64,000 bases of DNA from positions 62,001 through 126,000 of the forward strand of contig NZ_QGTJ01000012.1 in NCBI RefSeq assembly GCF_003182095.1. Reading direction: 5' to 3'. This DNA comes from Plasticicumulans acidivorans. GTDB taxonomy: Bacteria > Pseudomonadota > Gammaproteobacteria > Competibacterales > Competibacteraceae. Under the pieces are notes generated by a model. The model saw only the letters and a list, made by a program, of their open reading frames with translations. It was not told the origin of the DNA and searched no databases. The position numbers were made by a program, and so were the translations under genes. The first letter of the stretch is position 1, and each line of letters opens with the position of its first letter. Shown here piece after piece: positions 28,057 through 37,604 of this stretch.

Positions 28057-29155
28057 GTGGGTCTCCTTCTTCTTTGGTGGTGGTCGAATCGACCGGATGC
28101 GGCCATCCGCGGGCGGATGGCTCGGCAAAGGGAATGGCGGGGCCGCCCGGGCCGCGTGCGGCGGCGGCGAGGGTGGCCGGCACGTCGAGGGTCAGCGGAC
28201 CGTCGAGTTCGAGGCGCACCAGCGCCTGTTCGCCGGCGTCGACTTCGATTTCGCGCTCGCCGTCGAGGGCGATGCTGCCGCGCAGCGGCGCGACCGGATA
28301 ATCGACGCCCGGCTGCATCACGGCGGCCTGCCTGACCGGCACCGTGGCGAGCACGCCCGGCGCGATCGGTGCCAGCAGCGGCCGGCCACCGCTGCCGCAC
28401 TGCAGGCGCAGACCCTGCGCGGCGCTGCGGGTCACCGGTGCCACCGCCGCGGCGATCGCCGACAGGCCGATGGCGTCGGGCTCGGCGAAGCTCACGTAGA
28501 GCTCGGCGATGCTCGCCGGCTCCCACACCGCGCGCGCGCCGAGGTGGTCGAGGCGGGTGACGCAGACATCGACCAGCGCGATGTCACTGCGCCTGCCGAC
28601 GCTGATCCGCAGGCGCTTGTTGCGCTGCAAAGCGACCTGCGCCGGCACCCGGCCGGTGGCGTAGAGCGCGGCGGCGAGGCCGGTGACGGTGGCTTCGCGC
28701 AGGTCGGGGAAGACGTTGTTGGTGCCGCTGGACAGTGTTGCCATCGGCAGTTCGGGGCAGGCGGCGGCGACTACGCGGTGAGTGCCGTCGCCACCCAGCA
28801 CCACCACCAGCGCGGCACCGGCCTGCTCGATCAGCCGGGCAGCCCGGGCACTGTCGGAAGCGTCTTCTTCGAGCTGCATGTCGAGGAACTCGACCCGCGG
28901 CCACGGCGGCAGGCGGGAGGCATGGTGGCTCTGCAGCGCCCGCAGCACGCCGGCGGCGATGCCGGTCATGTCGGGCATCATCAGCACCCGGTCGACGCCG
29001 AGCTGGCCCAGCGGCCCGAGCAGGCGCTGGATCATGTTGGCCTTCTCCGCGGTGGGGAAAACCGAGGCCTTGGCGGTCAGGCGACGGATGTCACGCCCGG
29101 AGGCCGGGTTGGCGATGATGCCGACGCTGATGTCGCGCTGGACGGGCTTGGCCAC
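28034..29155 (-). CDS. acoX: AcoX, NAD-kinase-like protein of the acetoin operon
   Basis: 373 residues from GTG 29155, with AAGGAG five bases upstream. The ATP-NAD/AcoX-kinase motif VVVLGGDGTHRVV is near 119, with IANPASGRDIRR at the N-terminus and SSGTNNVFP after. AcoX is conserved in aco operons but its role is not settled. It is the first gene of the acoX-A-B-C-lipA-thiS-thiG block, behind a sigma-54 promoter. Confidence 0.92.
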   Translation of the reverse strand: MAKPVQRDISVGIIANPASGRDIRRLTAKASVFPTAEKANMIQRLLGPLGQLGVDRVLMMPDMTGIAAGVLRALQSHHASRLPPWPRVEFLDMQLEEDASDSARAARLIEQAGAALVVVLGGDGTHRVVAAACPELPMATLSSGTNNVFPDLREATVTGLAAALYATGRVPAQVALQRNKRLRISVGRRSDIALVDVCVTRLDHLGARAVWEPASIAELYVSFAEPDAIGLSAIAAAVAPVTRSAAQGLRLQCGSGGRPLLAPIAPGVLATVPVRQAAVMQPGVDYPVAPLRGSIALDGEREIEVDAGEQALVRLELDGPLTLDVPATLAAAARGPGGPAIPFAEPSARGWPHPVDSTTTKEEGDPRDHHAQS

Positions 29156-29190
29156 GATGGCTCCTTGGCTGGCGGTTCCAGTCCCCCAGC

Positions 29191-29205
29191 GCAGAACTCG
29201 TGCCG
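29191..29205 (-). promoter_or_regulatory. Sigma-54 (-24/-12) promoter of the aco operon
   Basis: Read on the minus strand, CGGCACGAGTTCTGC matches the consensus TGGCACG-N4-TTGC: the invariant GG and GC are 12 bases apart, with GGCACG intact. It ends 36 bases before the acoX start codon and would start transcription near 29180. It agrees with control by the sigma-54 activator AcoR. Confidence 0.8.
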
Positions 29206-29258
29206 ATTCGCTTCGCGGTCCGCGGAAAAACCCGGTCGAATCCGAATAATCAGATTAA

Positions 29259-29271
29259 AATCAAATTGTTG
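29259..29271. promoter_or_regulatory. IHF-binding site between UAS and sigma-54 promoter
   Basis: AATCAAATTGTTG is a full match to WATCAANNNNTTR, in a short AT-rich patch (29241-29275) within GC-rich DNA. It is about 55 bases upstream of the -24 element, the normal place for IHF bending in sigma-54 systems. Confidence 0.65.
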
Positions 29272-29368
29272 ATGCTGTTTGTGACGGCGCGTGCAGCGGT
29301 TTGCCACGGGCTCCGACGGCCTGTGCACGGCAGACAGATGCCTCAGCCGACGGCGGCTGATTCACACC

Positions 29369-29388
29369 TGTCTCAAGCCGATGAGACA
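29369..29388. promoter_or_regulatory. Candidate AcoR upstream activating sequence
   Basis: Perfect inverted repeat TGTCTCA-N6-TGAGACA, about 165 bases upstream of the sigma-54 promoter and about 130 bases before acoR. It is overlapped by a direct repeat ACACCTGTC at 29364 and 29386, 22 bases apart (two helical turns). Position and symmetry fit an enhancer for a Fis-type HTH activator; binding by AcoR is inferred. Confidence 0.6.
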
Positions 29389-29517
29389 CCTGTCCGCATT
29401 GTTTTGGCTGGCGCCCGTACATAGGCTTGAGAGCGGGTGCAGAACGCTGCGGTCGGTGGCAAATGGCTGCGCCCCCAAAGAAATCCGGCAAGCCAGAGAC
29501 CGGAACGGAGGAGATCG

Positions 29518-31542
<2,025 letters not shown>

Positions 31543-31655
31543 GTACGGCGCCATCGCCGGTTTTTCCGGCACAGCGCGCTATCGTACGCTGCGCCGCGGG
31601 AGCGGCCGCCGGTTCTGGTGATGCCGGCACGCGATCCGTGTGCCAGTACAGGCTT

Positions 31656-31841
31656 CTAATGCATTGGTAGCCGCGGCGAGTGGTGGGCCAGCAGGCGGGC
31701 CTGCTCGCGTTTGCCGCAGCGTTTGCAGACGGCGGTGCAGCTGCCGTCCGCATGCAGGTCCACGAAATGCCAGCAGTGGGCCATGATCAAGCAGCTGATA
31801 CGCTTCATCAAGATAATCAGCCACTTGCGAGTGTTGGCCAT
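31656..31841 (-). CDS. Small Cys/His-rich hypothetical protein
   Basis: 61 residues, not recognised. After a hydrophobic start it contains CLIMAHCWHFVDLHADGSC and CKRCGKREQ, a pattern that could bind one zinc ion. Codon use matches the GC-rich neighbours. The ribosome-binding site is weak (GAGAA). The upstream 60 bases are markedly AT-rich. It may be a real small zinc-ribbon protein or a chance frame. Confidence 0.4.
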   Translation of the reverse strand: MANTRKWLIILMKRISCLIMAHCWHFVDLHADGSCTAVCKRCGKREQARLLAHHSPRLPMH

Positions 31842-31975
31842 GATTTTGTTCTCGCTTCGTGAGAAAATATTAACTTCATGTTAGGAAGTGTAATGCGAGA
31901 TCGGCTGCATGCCAGTGATGAGCTTCACCGCCAGCGGCGTGTGCAGCCGGCGGTCAGCCCTGAGAGGCTGAGGCG

Positions 31976-32221
31976 ATGAGTAGGCAGGGAGACGATATGG
32001 ATCGATCGAATGTCGGTGCCGCCCTCGGCGCGCTGGCGCTGACGGCGCTGTCCACGGCAGCGATCGTCTGGCTGATCAACAGTGGCTGGAGCCGGCTGCC
32101 GCCGTGGCTGGCGATCATTGCGTTCATTCTGCTGGCGGTATTCGTCATCGGTTCGCCGATCTACGCGCTGGCGCGCTGGGCCGAGCGGCGGCTGGCGCAG
32201 CAGCAGGCGCCGCGGCGCTGA
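31976..32221 (+). CDS. Small two-helix membrane protein
   Basis: 81 residues from ATG 31976 (GAGG upstream), or 74 from ATG 31997 (AGGGAG, better spacing). Two hydrophobic helices, LGALALTALSTAAIVWLI and WLAIIAFILLAVFVIGSPIYALA, are followed by a basic tail. Family not recognised. Its stop overlaps the mtfA start (TGATG), so it is coupled to mtfA. Confidence 0.6.
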   Translation: MSRQGDDMDRSNVGAALGALALTALSTAAIVWLINSGWSRLPPWLAIIAFILLAVFVIGSPIYALARWAERRLAQQQAPRR

Positions 32222-32991
32222 TGGGCTGGTGGCGTGACTGGCGCCGGCGGCGACGGCTCGCCAGGCTGTCCTGCCCGCCGGCTGAATGGGCGGCAGCGCT
32301 GGCCGGGCAGCCGGTATTGGCGGGGCTGAGCGCGGCGCAGAATGCCCGCCTGCGCGATCTGGCGCTGCTGTTCCTGCACGAAAAAGCGATCGAGCCGGTC
32401 GGCGGGCTGCAGCTCGATGCGCCGGCGCGGCTGCGGCTGGCGGCGGTGGCCTGCCTGCCGATCCTCGAACTCGGTCTCGACTGGTACGACGGCTGGTCGG
32501 CGGTGGTGGTCTACCCGGGCAGCTTCATGGCGCAGCAGGAATTCACCGACGAGGCCGGCGTCGTGCACCACGTGCGCCGGCCGCTGGCCGGCGAAGCCTG
32601 GGAGCGCGGGCCGCTGATCCTGTCCTGGGACGATGTGCTCGACAGCGACGCGCTCGACGGCTTCCACGTCGTGCTGCACGAGTTCGCGCACAAGCTCGAT
32701 ATGCTCAACGGCGAAGCCAACGGCCTGCCGCCGCTGCATCGCGGCATGAGCGTGCGCGCCTGGGCACAGGCGTTCGGCGCCGCCTACGAGGACCTGTGTG
32801 ATCGCGTCGATGCGGGCGAGGACACGCCGCTCGACCCCTATGCCAGTGACAGCCCTGAGGAGTTCTTCGCGGTCGCCAGCGAGGCCTTTTTCGAGCTGCC
32901 GGCGATGCTCGTCGCCGAGTATCCGCAGGTCTACGCCCAGCTCGCGCAGTTCTACCGCCAGGAGCCGCGGCGCCGGCTCGGCGGGCTTTAG
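32221..32991 (+). CDS. mtfA: Zinc-dependent peptidase MtfA family
   Basis: 256 residues. The gluzincin motif HEFAHKLDMLNG (HExxH, about 157) and downstream SPEEFFAVASEAFFE (third ligand region) are those of MtfA (YeeI). In E. coli MtfA binds the repressor Mlc and has aminopeptidase activity. No mlc or ptsG is nearby. Its last bases overlap the convergent msrQ gene. Confidence 0.9.
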   Translation: MGWWRDWRRRRRLARLSCPPAEWAAALAGQPVLAGLSAAQNARLRDLALLFLHEKAIEPVGGLQLDAPARLRLAAVACLPILELGLDWYDGWSAVVVYPGSFMAQQEFTDEAGVVHHVRRPLAGEAWERGPLILSWDDVLDSDALDGFHVVLHEFAHKLDMLNGEANGLPPLHRGMSVRAWAQAFGAAYEDLCDRVDAGEDTPLDPYASDSPEEFFAVASEAFFELPAMLVAEYPQVYAQLAQFYRQEPRRRLGGL

Positions 32992-33632
32992 CCGGCGCGC
33001 GATACCGTCGTGGCCTGCGGGCGCGCCGGGGTGCGGTTCAGCCAGCGTTCGCGCAGGCGCCAGCCGAACAGGACGGCGAGGATCAGCGCATACAGCAGCG
33101 GCTCGCGCACATCGGCCTTGACCAGCCAGAGAAAGTGCAGCACCGCGAGGATGCTGATCGCATAGATGGCGCGGTGCAGCGCCGCCCAGCGCCGGCCGAG
33201 GCGTTTCATCATCGCCTGTGTCGAGGTCACCGCCAGCGGGATCAGCAGCAGGTAGGCGATGAAGCCGACGCAGATCCACGGCCGCTTGATGACTTCGGCG
33301 CCGAGTTGCGCGAAGTCGAATTCCAGATCGAGCGCGAAGTAGGTCAGCACATGCAGGCTGGCGTAGAAAAAGGCGTAGAGGCCGAGCATGCGCCGCAGCC
33401 GCAGCGGCCAGGACTGCCCACTCAGCCGCCGCAGCGGCGTGCAGCACAGCGTCAGGCACAGGAAGCGCAGGGCCCAGTCGCCGGTCGCGTGGCTGATGGT
33501 CTCCACCGGATTGGCACCGAGCGTACCGTCGAAGCCGCGCCAGAGCAGGGTGAGGAAGGGCAGCAGGGCGGCGAGGAACAGCGGCGGTTTGTACCAGGCA
33601 CGGGCGCGGGCGGTCTTGGACATGGGGGTCAC
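32988..33632 (-). CDS. msrQ: MsrQ, haem-binding membrane subunit of methionine sulfoxide reductase
   Basis: 214 residues with about six membrane helices. ISHATGDWALRFLCLTLCCTPLRR, RRMLGLYAFFYASLHVLTYFALD and LHRAIYAISILAVLHFLWLVK carry the His residues that hold haem in MsrQ (YedZ). MsrQ passes quinol electrons to MsrP for repair of periplasmic methionine sulfoxide. No msrP is adjacent, which is unusual. Confidence 0.9.
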   Translation of the reverse strand: MTPMSKTARARAWYKPPLFLAALLPFLTLLWRGFDGTLGANPVETISHATGDWALRFLCLTLCCTPLRRLSGQSWPLRLRRMLGLYAFFYASLHVLTYFALDLEFDFAQLGAEVIKRPWICVGFIAYLLLIPLAVTSTQAMMKRLGRRWAALHRAIYAISILAVLHFLWLVKADVREPLLYALILAVLFGWRLRERWLNRTPARPQATTVSRAG

Positions 33633-33778
33633 CGTCAGTCGGGAATATCGCTGCCTACGGCGCCGGCGGCGTTTTCGATGCGCCGGTCGTCTGTCGCTGA
33701 TGCGAACGGATCGCGCGGCCGGGCGCGGTGCTATCTTATCGCGCCCCCATCCCGCACCTGTTCATGGGTGAAATCCGA

Positions 33779-36349
33779 ATGCCTCGCCTGTTGTCGCGCC
33801 TGCTGGCGCTGTTCGTCGTTTGCGTATTCCTGAGCGCCCCTCTGCAGGCCCAGACCGATGCCCCGGCCGCTCCGGCCAAGCCCTTGAGCGATCTGCTCAA
33901 TGACTGGAAGGGCACGCTCGATGCCGCCAGCAAGCAGTTGGCCAGCGGCAAGCTTGAAGACGAGGCCGATTTCGAGCGTGTGCGCGCCGATGCCGATCGC
34001 GTGCGCAGCGGCACGCAGGCGGCGCGCGCCGACGCGCAGGCCAAGGTCGCTGCCGCGCAGCAGCTGGTCGATGCACTCGGTGCGCCGCCGGCCGACGGTT
34101 CGGCAGAGTCCAAGGACGTGGCGCGCCAGCGTCAGCAGCTGGCCACCGATCTGGCGGCGGCCGACGGCCGGCTCAAGCAGCTCGACGTGATCGACGCGCG
34201 CGCCCAGGCACTGACCGCCGACATCGCCCGCGCGCTGCGTGAAAAGCTTGCCTCGAACCTGCTGGCGCGCGGGCCGAGCCTGCTGTCGGCCGATGTCTGG
34301 ACGCTCGGCGCCGGCGAGCTGCTCAGCGGTTTTCGCACGCTCAGCGGTTCGACGCTCGATCAGTGGCGCGCGCCGGATTACTTCAGCCGCGTCACCGCGG
34401 TCTCCGGCAAGCTGCTGCTGGTGCTGCTGGCGCTGTGCAGCGGCTTTTTCCTGCGCCGCTGGCTGCTCGCGCACTTCGGCCGCGATGCCAGCGGCGAGCT
34501 GACGCAGGCGCCGGAATACAGCCGGCGGGTCGGCGCGGCGCTGGTCGAAGCGCTGTGCCGCGCGCTGCTGCCGAGTCTGGCGGCCGGTGCCATCGCGCTG
34601 ATCGGCCGCTTCGATGGTCTGGTCGATCCGCACAGCCTGCCGCTGCTCGACGGCTTCACCATCGGCCTGGTGTTCTACGTCACGCTGATCGGCCTCGACC
34701 GCGCCGCGCTGGCACCGGAGCAGCCGGCCTGGCGGGTGGCGATGCTCGCCGATGACGTTGCCCGCCGCCTGTCCTGGCGCTTTCATCTGATCGCCGCGGT
34801 GTTCGCGCCGCTGCTGGCGGTGACCATCGCCGCGCCGGCGATGGACCTCGGTGAGGAGGGGCGGGCGCTGTGGATCTTCGTCGGCAGCCTGGCGCTCGGC
34901 AGTGCGCTGCTGACCGTCAGCAGCCGCCGTGCCTGGCGCTCGGAGCAGACGGTCGAGGCGGACGCCGGCGATACCGTGGCGCCGGTCGCCGCCGAGCGCA
35001 ACCGGCGGCCGCTGCTGGCGCCGCTGTGGGCACTGCTGCGCATCGCCGTCGCCCTGATCGCCATCGCCGGTCCGCTGCTGGCGTTGTACGGCTACTCCAA
35101 TTTGGCCGCCTATCTGCAGATCAACCTGCTGTGGACCGGCCTCGGGCTGGGGGCGGTGCTGGTGCTGCGCCGGCTGCTCGCCGAGCTGATCGACCGTCTG
35201 CTGATCATCGGCAACCGCCGCGGACCGCTGGCACGGGTGTTCGCGCTCGATGAGTCCAGCGCGCAGCGCCTGGATTTCTGGCTGTCGCTGCTGTTCGACT
35301 GCGCGCTGTTCAGTGGCACGCTGGTGCTGCTGCTGCTGCGCTGGGGCGTGCGCTGGCCGGAGCTGGCCAGCCTGCTCGATCAGCTGCTGTTCGGCTTCAA
35401 GGTCGGCGGCATGACGCTGTCGCTGCTCGATCTGCTGACGGCGGTGGCGCTGTTCAGCGGCATCCTCGCCGCCAGCCGCATGACCCAGCGCGTGCTCGAA
35501 GAACGGGTGCTGCCGCATACGCGCATGGACGCCGGCCTGCGCAATTCGATCAAGAGCGCGGTCAGCTACGTCGGTCTGGTGATCGGTCTGGTGGTGGCGG
35601 TGTCGACGCTCGGCATCGACCTGTCGAAGATCGCGCTGCTCGCCGGCGCGCTCTCGGTCGGTATCGGTTTCGGTCTGCAGAACATCGTCAGCAACTTCGT
35701 CTCCGGCCTGATCCTGCTCGCCGAACGGCCGATCAAGGTCGGTGACTGGGTCGTGGTCGGCGCCAGCGAGGGCATCGTCAAACGCATCAACGTACGGGCG
35801 ACCGAGATCGAAACCGCGCAGCGTGCCTCGGTGATCATCCCCAACTCGACGCTGCTGTCGCAGTCGGTGCAGAACTGGACGCACAAGAACACCTTCGGCC
35901 GCGTCGAGATCGCCGTCGGTGTGGCCTATGAGTCCGATCCCGAGCAGGTGCGCAGCATCCTGCTCGAATGCGCGAAGGCCCATGCCGCGGTCAGCCGCTG
36001 GCCGGCGCCGATGGTGGTGTTCAAGGACTTCGGCCCGAGCTCGCTCGACTTCGAGCTGCGCGTGTACCTCGACAACGTCGAGCTCAAGGGTGTGGTGGCC
36101 TCCGATCTGCGCTTTGCGATCTTCCGCGCCTTCAGCGAGCAGGGCGTCGAGATTCCGTTCGGCCAGTCCGAAGTGCGCCTGCGCGACATCGAGCGGCTGG
36201 AGACGCTGGTTGAACGCCTGCTGGAAAACGGCGCTGCCCGGCATGCGCCGGCGGGCGTCAATCCCCTGGCCGAGCGCACACTGACCCCGGCGGCGCCCAG
36301 ACATTCGGGGGCGGTATCCGATGGCTCGGGGACGGAGGTGGTCGCATGA
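33779..36349 (+). CDS. Large MscS-family mechanosensitive channel with periplasmic N-domain
   Basis: 856 residues from ATG 33779. A signal peptide (FVVCVFLSAPLQAQ) precedes a coiled-coil periplasmic region (about 35-170, DUF3772-like) and about ten membrane helices. The MscS core has pore-lining GALSVGIGFGLQNIVSNFVSG (about 622) and the beta domain RPIKVGDWVVVG. This matches the MscK/DUF3772 class, not short MscS. It likely relieves hypo-osmotic pressure. Its stop overlaps the next ATG (ATGA). Confidence 0.9.
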   Translation: MPRLLSRLLALFVVCVFLSAPLQAQTDAPAAPAKPLSDLLNDWKGTLDAASKQLASGKLEDEADFERVRADADRVRSGTQAARADAQAKVAAAQQLVDALGAPPADGSAESKDVARQRQQLATDLAAADGRLKQLDVIDARAQALTADIARALREKLASNLLARGPSLLSADVWTLGAGELLSGFRTLSGSTLDQWRAPDYFSRVTAVSGKLLLVLLALCSGFFLRRWLLAHFGRDASGELTQAPEYSRRVGAALVEALCRALLPSLAAGAIALIGRFDGLVDPHSLPLLDGFTIGLVFYVTLIGLDRAALAPEQPAWRVAMLADDVARRLSWRFHLIAAVFAPLLAVTIAAPAMDLGEEGRALWIFVGSLALGSALLTVSSRRAWRSEQTVEADAGDTVAPVAAERNRRPLLAPLWALLRIAVALIAIAGPLLALYGYSNLAAYLQINLLWTGLGLGAVLVLRRLLAELIDRLLIIGNRRGPLARVFALDESSAQRLDFWLSLLFDCALFSGTLVLLLLRWGVRWPELASLLDQLLFGFKVGGMTLSLLDLLTAVALFSGILAASRMTQRVLEERVLPHTRMDAGLRNSIKSAVSYVGLVIGLVVAVSTLGIDLSKIALLAGALSVGIGFGLQNIVSNFVSGLILLAERPIKVGDWVVVGASEGIVKRINVRATEIETAQRASVIIPNSTLLSQSVQNWTHKNTFGRVEIAVGVAYESDPEQVRSILLECAKAHAAVSRWPAPMVVFKDFGPSSLDFELRVYLDNVELKGVVASDLRFAIFRAFSEQGVEIPFGQSEVRLRDIERLETLVERLLENGAARHAPAGVNPLAERTLTPAAPRHSGAVSDGSGTEVVA

Positions 36350-36591
36350 AGCTGTTCGAACGAGGCAAGCCCTGGATTCTGCAGGGCATGCCGGGCGAGA
36401 CAGTGTCGATCTGCCAGTGCGGGGAAAGCGCCGATCCGCCGCGCTGCGATGGTTCGCAGCCACGCTGCCGGCAGGGCGGTGCGCTGGAGCAGGTGTTTGC
36501 CGCCGATGGCCAGCTGTGGCTCTGTGGCTGCGGCCACAGCGCCCGCTTACCGCTGTGTGATGGCAGCCATAAAGCGTTTCGCAATACATGA
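36346..36591 (+). CDS. CDGSH-type iron-sulfur protein with an altered first motif
   Basis: 81 residues, two CDGSH-like motifs as in MitoNEET type 3 proteins. The second, CGCGHSARLPLCDGSH, has all three Cys and the His. The first, CQCGESADPPRCDGSQ, has Gln in place of the ligand His. The start overlaps the mechanosensitive-channel stop (ATGA), so the two are coupled. A redox or electron-transfer role is inferred from the family. Confidence 0.85.
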   Translation: MKLFERGKPWILQGMPGETVSICQCGESADPPRCDGSQPRCRQGGALEQVFAADGQLWLCGCGHSARLPLCDGSHKAFRNT

Positions 36592-36617
36592 CCAAGCCGG
36601 CAATGTAGGCTTTGGTC
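36590..36617 (+). terminator. Imperfect hairpin after the CDGSH gene
   Basis: GACCAAGCC pairs with GGCTTTGGTC with one bulged base, starting at the stop codon of the CDGSH gene. There is no T-run, so activity is uncertain. Confidence 0.35.
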
Positions 36618-36644
36618 TTGTGGTATGACCAATGCTTGCGGGGC

Positions 36645-36726
36645 AAAAAAAGACCGGGATTTGTGATCCCGGTCGAAAAAAACTACAACCACCAAAGGAG
36701 GATAGAGAAAACATCCGACAGATGTT
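36645..36726 (-). ncRNA. Tandem small RNA 1 with anti-SD-like motif
   Basis: Predicted RNA of about 82 nt. It has a 5' hairpin AACAUC-loop-GAUGUU, then the motif AUCCUCCUUUGGUGGUU (+ strand 36687-36703), then an intrinsic terminator with 9-bp stem GACCGGGAT / ATCCCGGTC followed by seven T. The CCUCCUU core equals the 16S anti-Shine-Dalgarno sequence. It resembles sRNA 2 at 36829 in layout and sequence. No conserved reading frame is shared by the two copies, so RNA rather than peptide function is likely. Confidence 0.78.
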
Positions 36727-36733
36727 GGACGCA

Positions 36734-36762
36734 AGTCTAAGAATCCACCGGTGCAGCGTCAA
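36734..36762 (-). promoter_or_regulatory. Sigma-70 promoter of small RNA 1
   Basis: On the minus strand, -35 TTGACG and -10 TAGACT are exactly 17 bases apart. Transcription would start at about 36726, just before the first hairpin. Confidence 0.75.
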
Positions 36763-36828
36763 TCTGTGACGGACTGATGAATTTTCCAGTTCGGGATATT
36801 TTTTCTAACTGCTGTCTCGCGCAGCAGC

Positions 36829-36915
36829 AAAAAAAATGGCCGGGTACCTGAAGGGACCCGGCCAAATAACCACCGAAGGAGGATTGAAGAGGAGAAACAC
36901 ATCGCAAAGATGTTG
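36829..36915 (-). ncRNA. Tandem small RNA 2 with anti-SD-like motif
   Basis: Predicted RNA of about 87 nt. It has a 5' hairpin CAUCGCAA / UUGCGAUG, a pyrimidine-rich stretch, then the shared motif AUCCUCCUUCGGUGGUU (+ strand 36868-36884, 16 of 17 identical to copy 1). The intrinsic terminator has stem GGCCGGGT / ACCCGGCC followed by an A and eight T. It lies about 100 bases from copy 1 in the same orientation. Confidence 0.78.
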
Positions 36916-36921
36916 CGATGC

Positions 36922-36951
36922 AATATAGGAGTTCATGCTGCAGTGCGTCAA
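36922..36951 (-). promoter_or_regulatory. Sigma-70 promoter of small RNA 2
   Basis: On the minus strand, -35 TTGACG (identical to copy 1) and -10 TATATT are 18 bases apart. Predicted start is at about 36915. Confidence 0.72.
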
Positions 36952-37009
36952 GCGTTCCCGCTACCCGCTCTGTTGCAAATTGTGTCCATCGCCCGCCACG
37001 GGCTGCGGC

Positions 37010-37465
37010 TCATTCCGCACGTGGTCGCCAGGCGTGGAAAGAACCGAGCAGGCGGACCGCCGGTTCGCCGCCGCTGAGGATTTCCGCCTGCAGCTTCCAG
37101 TGGCTCTTGCCGCGCTCGCGGTAGCCGGCAAGGAACGCCGCGACGGCCTCCGGCGCCGGTCGCGGACAGCGTGCCAGCAGGCGCTCACGCACCGGCCGGC
37201 GGTAGTCGAGTTCGGCGCGGCCGACGGCGACCTGGGCATCGGTTTCGCCGGCTTCGTGCAGGATCAGCGTGGTCAGCGCCCAGCCCGACAGCGTGATGAT
37301 CGATGACAGCGAACCGGCGAATGCCGTGCCCTTGTCATTGACGTTCGGCGCCAGCGGTGCGCTGAGCAGCAGGCCGTCGTCATCCCAGCGTTCGAGGCGC
37401 AGCTGCATGGCGCGGGTCAGGGGAATGTGTTCGGCAAAGAAGGCATCGAGGTCGAGTGAGGGCAT
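37010..37465 (-). CDS. YiiD C-terminal-domain-type thioesterase
   Basis: 151 residues from ATG 37465. The hotdog-fold segments LSAPLAPNVNDKGTAFAGSLSSIITLSGWALTTL and AVGRAELDYRRPV match the putative thioesterase domain at the C-terminus of E. coli YiiD (FabY), a family also found as a stand-alone protein. It may act on acyl-CoA or acyl-ACP. An upstream ATG at 37504 has no ribosome-binding site. It is divergent from the nitroreductase gene. Confidence 0.75.
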   Translation of the reverse strand: MPSLDLDAFFAEHIPLTRAMQLRLERWDDDGLLLSAPLAPNVNDKGTAFAGSLSSIITLSGWALTTLILHEAGETDAQVAVGRAELDYRRPVRERLLARCPRPAPEAVAAFLAGYRERGKSHWKLQAEILSGGEPAVRLLGSFHAWRPRAE

Positions 37466-37604
37466 CGTCGTGGCCTGCTGACTGGGGCGGGGGACGGCGG
37501 TCATGGTTTCATGCCAAAGTGAGCCTTGCACACCCGCGCCTTGCCGCGGCTGCGCGGCGCCCGCCGCTTCCCCCCCGACCAGCCGATCGCCACAGGAGAT
37601 CCCG

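Noticed and set aside
29258-29272. FNR box in the acoX-acoR gap
   Set aside because: The half-sites are in the opposite order (ATCAA then TTGAT). The sequence instead matches the IHF consensus.
33731-36646. Long antisense open frame opposite the mechanosensitive channel
   Set aside because: Same effect; composition is Gln/Arg/His-rich and no ribosome-binding site or domain is present.
36645-36915. Small toxic peptides encoded in the tandem repeats
   Set aside because: Short ATG frames exist in both copies, but the shared motif is read in different frames and the amino-acid sequences do not agree.
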